Origin: Novosphingobium pentaromativorans US6-1
Lineage (GTDB): Bacteria > Pseudomonadota > Alphaproteobacteria > Sphingomonadales > Sphingomonadaceae
Direction: 5' to 3'
Length of the DNA stretch: 64,000 bases
Assembly: GCF_000767465.1 (NCBI RefSeq)
Contig: NZ_CP009295.1
Span: 70,723 to 134,722, forward strand
Of the stretch, positions 63,822-64,000 are shown one piece after another. Numbering within the stretch: the first letter of the stretch is position 1; the number at the start of each line of letters is the position of its first letter. Position numbers and translations under genes: made by a program. The notes below the pieces were generated by a model. That model made no database searches. It was not told the DNA's origin and was given only the letters and a program-made list of their open reading frames with translations.

Positions 63822-64000
63822 CTGCTCGTGCATTCGAGAGATAGATATCGGCGCGCCGGACTTACTTCGCTCAACGCAAAGCTCCGTCTATATCGCGACC
63901 AAACGCCCAATTGCAGGAGCTTCCAGATAGAAGTTGCGAATTGAACTCATTCGGTGCAATTTGCCGCCCGCAACATTCAAAATTTCCCTGCGGAGGCTAT
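63822..64000. other. Right-edge sequence, no gene recognised
   Basis: About 180 bases after the last gene. No domain, terminator or repeat identified. Confidence 0.4.

Overview
This window is high-GC, alphaproteobacterial-looking DNA, most likely from a sphingomonad (Sphingomonas, Novosphingobium or Sphingobium type). It is probably a plasmid or a plasmid-derived accessory region. The sphingomonad call rests on overall composition and gene content, not on a marker gene. No tRNA, rRNA or CRISPR array was seen.

Layout. (1) 1-4.7 kb is plasmid-type accessory DNA: the 3' part of a gene for an unknown protein, a MobF relaxase/helicase that has lost its relaxase half, a HigBA toxin-antitoxin pair and a membrane-anchored alpha/beta hydrolase. 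(2) 5.0-20.2 kb is one long minus-strand unit for an uptake [NiFe]-hydrogenase without a Tat signal, resembling group 2a (Huc/HupSL). It holds both subunits, a maturation protease, two paralogous cysteine-tailed small proteins, a TPR protein, two tiny hydrophobic proteins, a NifU/Rieske fusion, an NHL-repeat protein and hypF-C-(SIS)-D-E-(nickel transporter)-A-B. Many of these genes overlap by 1-4 bases. A canonical sigma-54 -24/-12 element and a 17-bp palindrome precede the small-subunit gene. A near-identical palindrome precedes the NtrC/HoxA-type regulator gene at 20.7-22.1 kb, so the regulator probably controls both itself and the hydrogenase. (3) 22.3-25.7 kb holds a DUF3422 gene and three plasmid-type unknowns, one of them an ATPase-like protein with a degenerate P-loop. 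(4) 25.7-30.9 kb is a complete 5.18-kb Tn3-family transposon with 38-bp inverted repeats. It carries a passenger gene paralogous to the gene at the left edge. Genes on both sides of it are truncated at its ends.

(5) 30.9-57.3 kb is a surface-polysaccharide region: glycosyltransferases, a RgpF-like protein, a Wza-like lipoprotein, rmlCBDA for dTDP-rhamnose, several methyltransferases, and membrane proteins of the ArnT-like, spermidine-synthase-like and VTT types. Four of these proteins share a short repeat around a PDV core. The region is broken up by an intact IS1380-family element (CTAG duplication) and decayed IS5-, ISNCY- and IS66-like remnants. (6) 57.8-63.8 kb is a tight three-gene cassette: a neprosin-type glutamic-peptidase homologue, a 1161-residue protein of unknown type and a 412-residue protein with a Pro-Thr repeat. 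This is the best candidate for an undescribed system.

How it works together (inference): the hydrogenase block would oxidise H2, with Ni supplied by the transporter and HypA/HypB, and the Fe(CN)2CO group built by HypC/D/E/F. Electrons may leave through the Rieske/NifU-type protein to the membrane. The 31-57 kb block would build and export a rhamnose-containing glycan.
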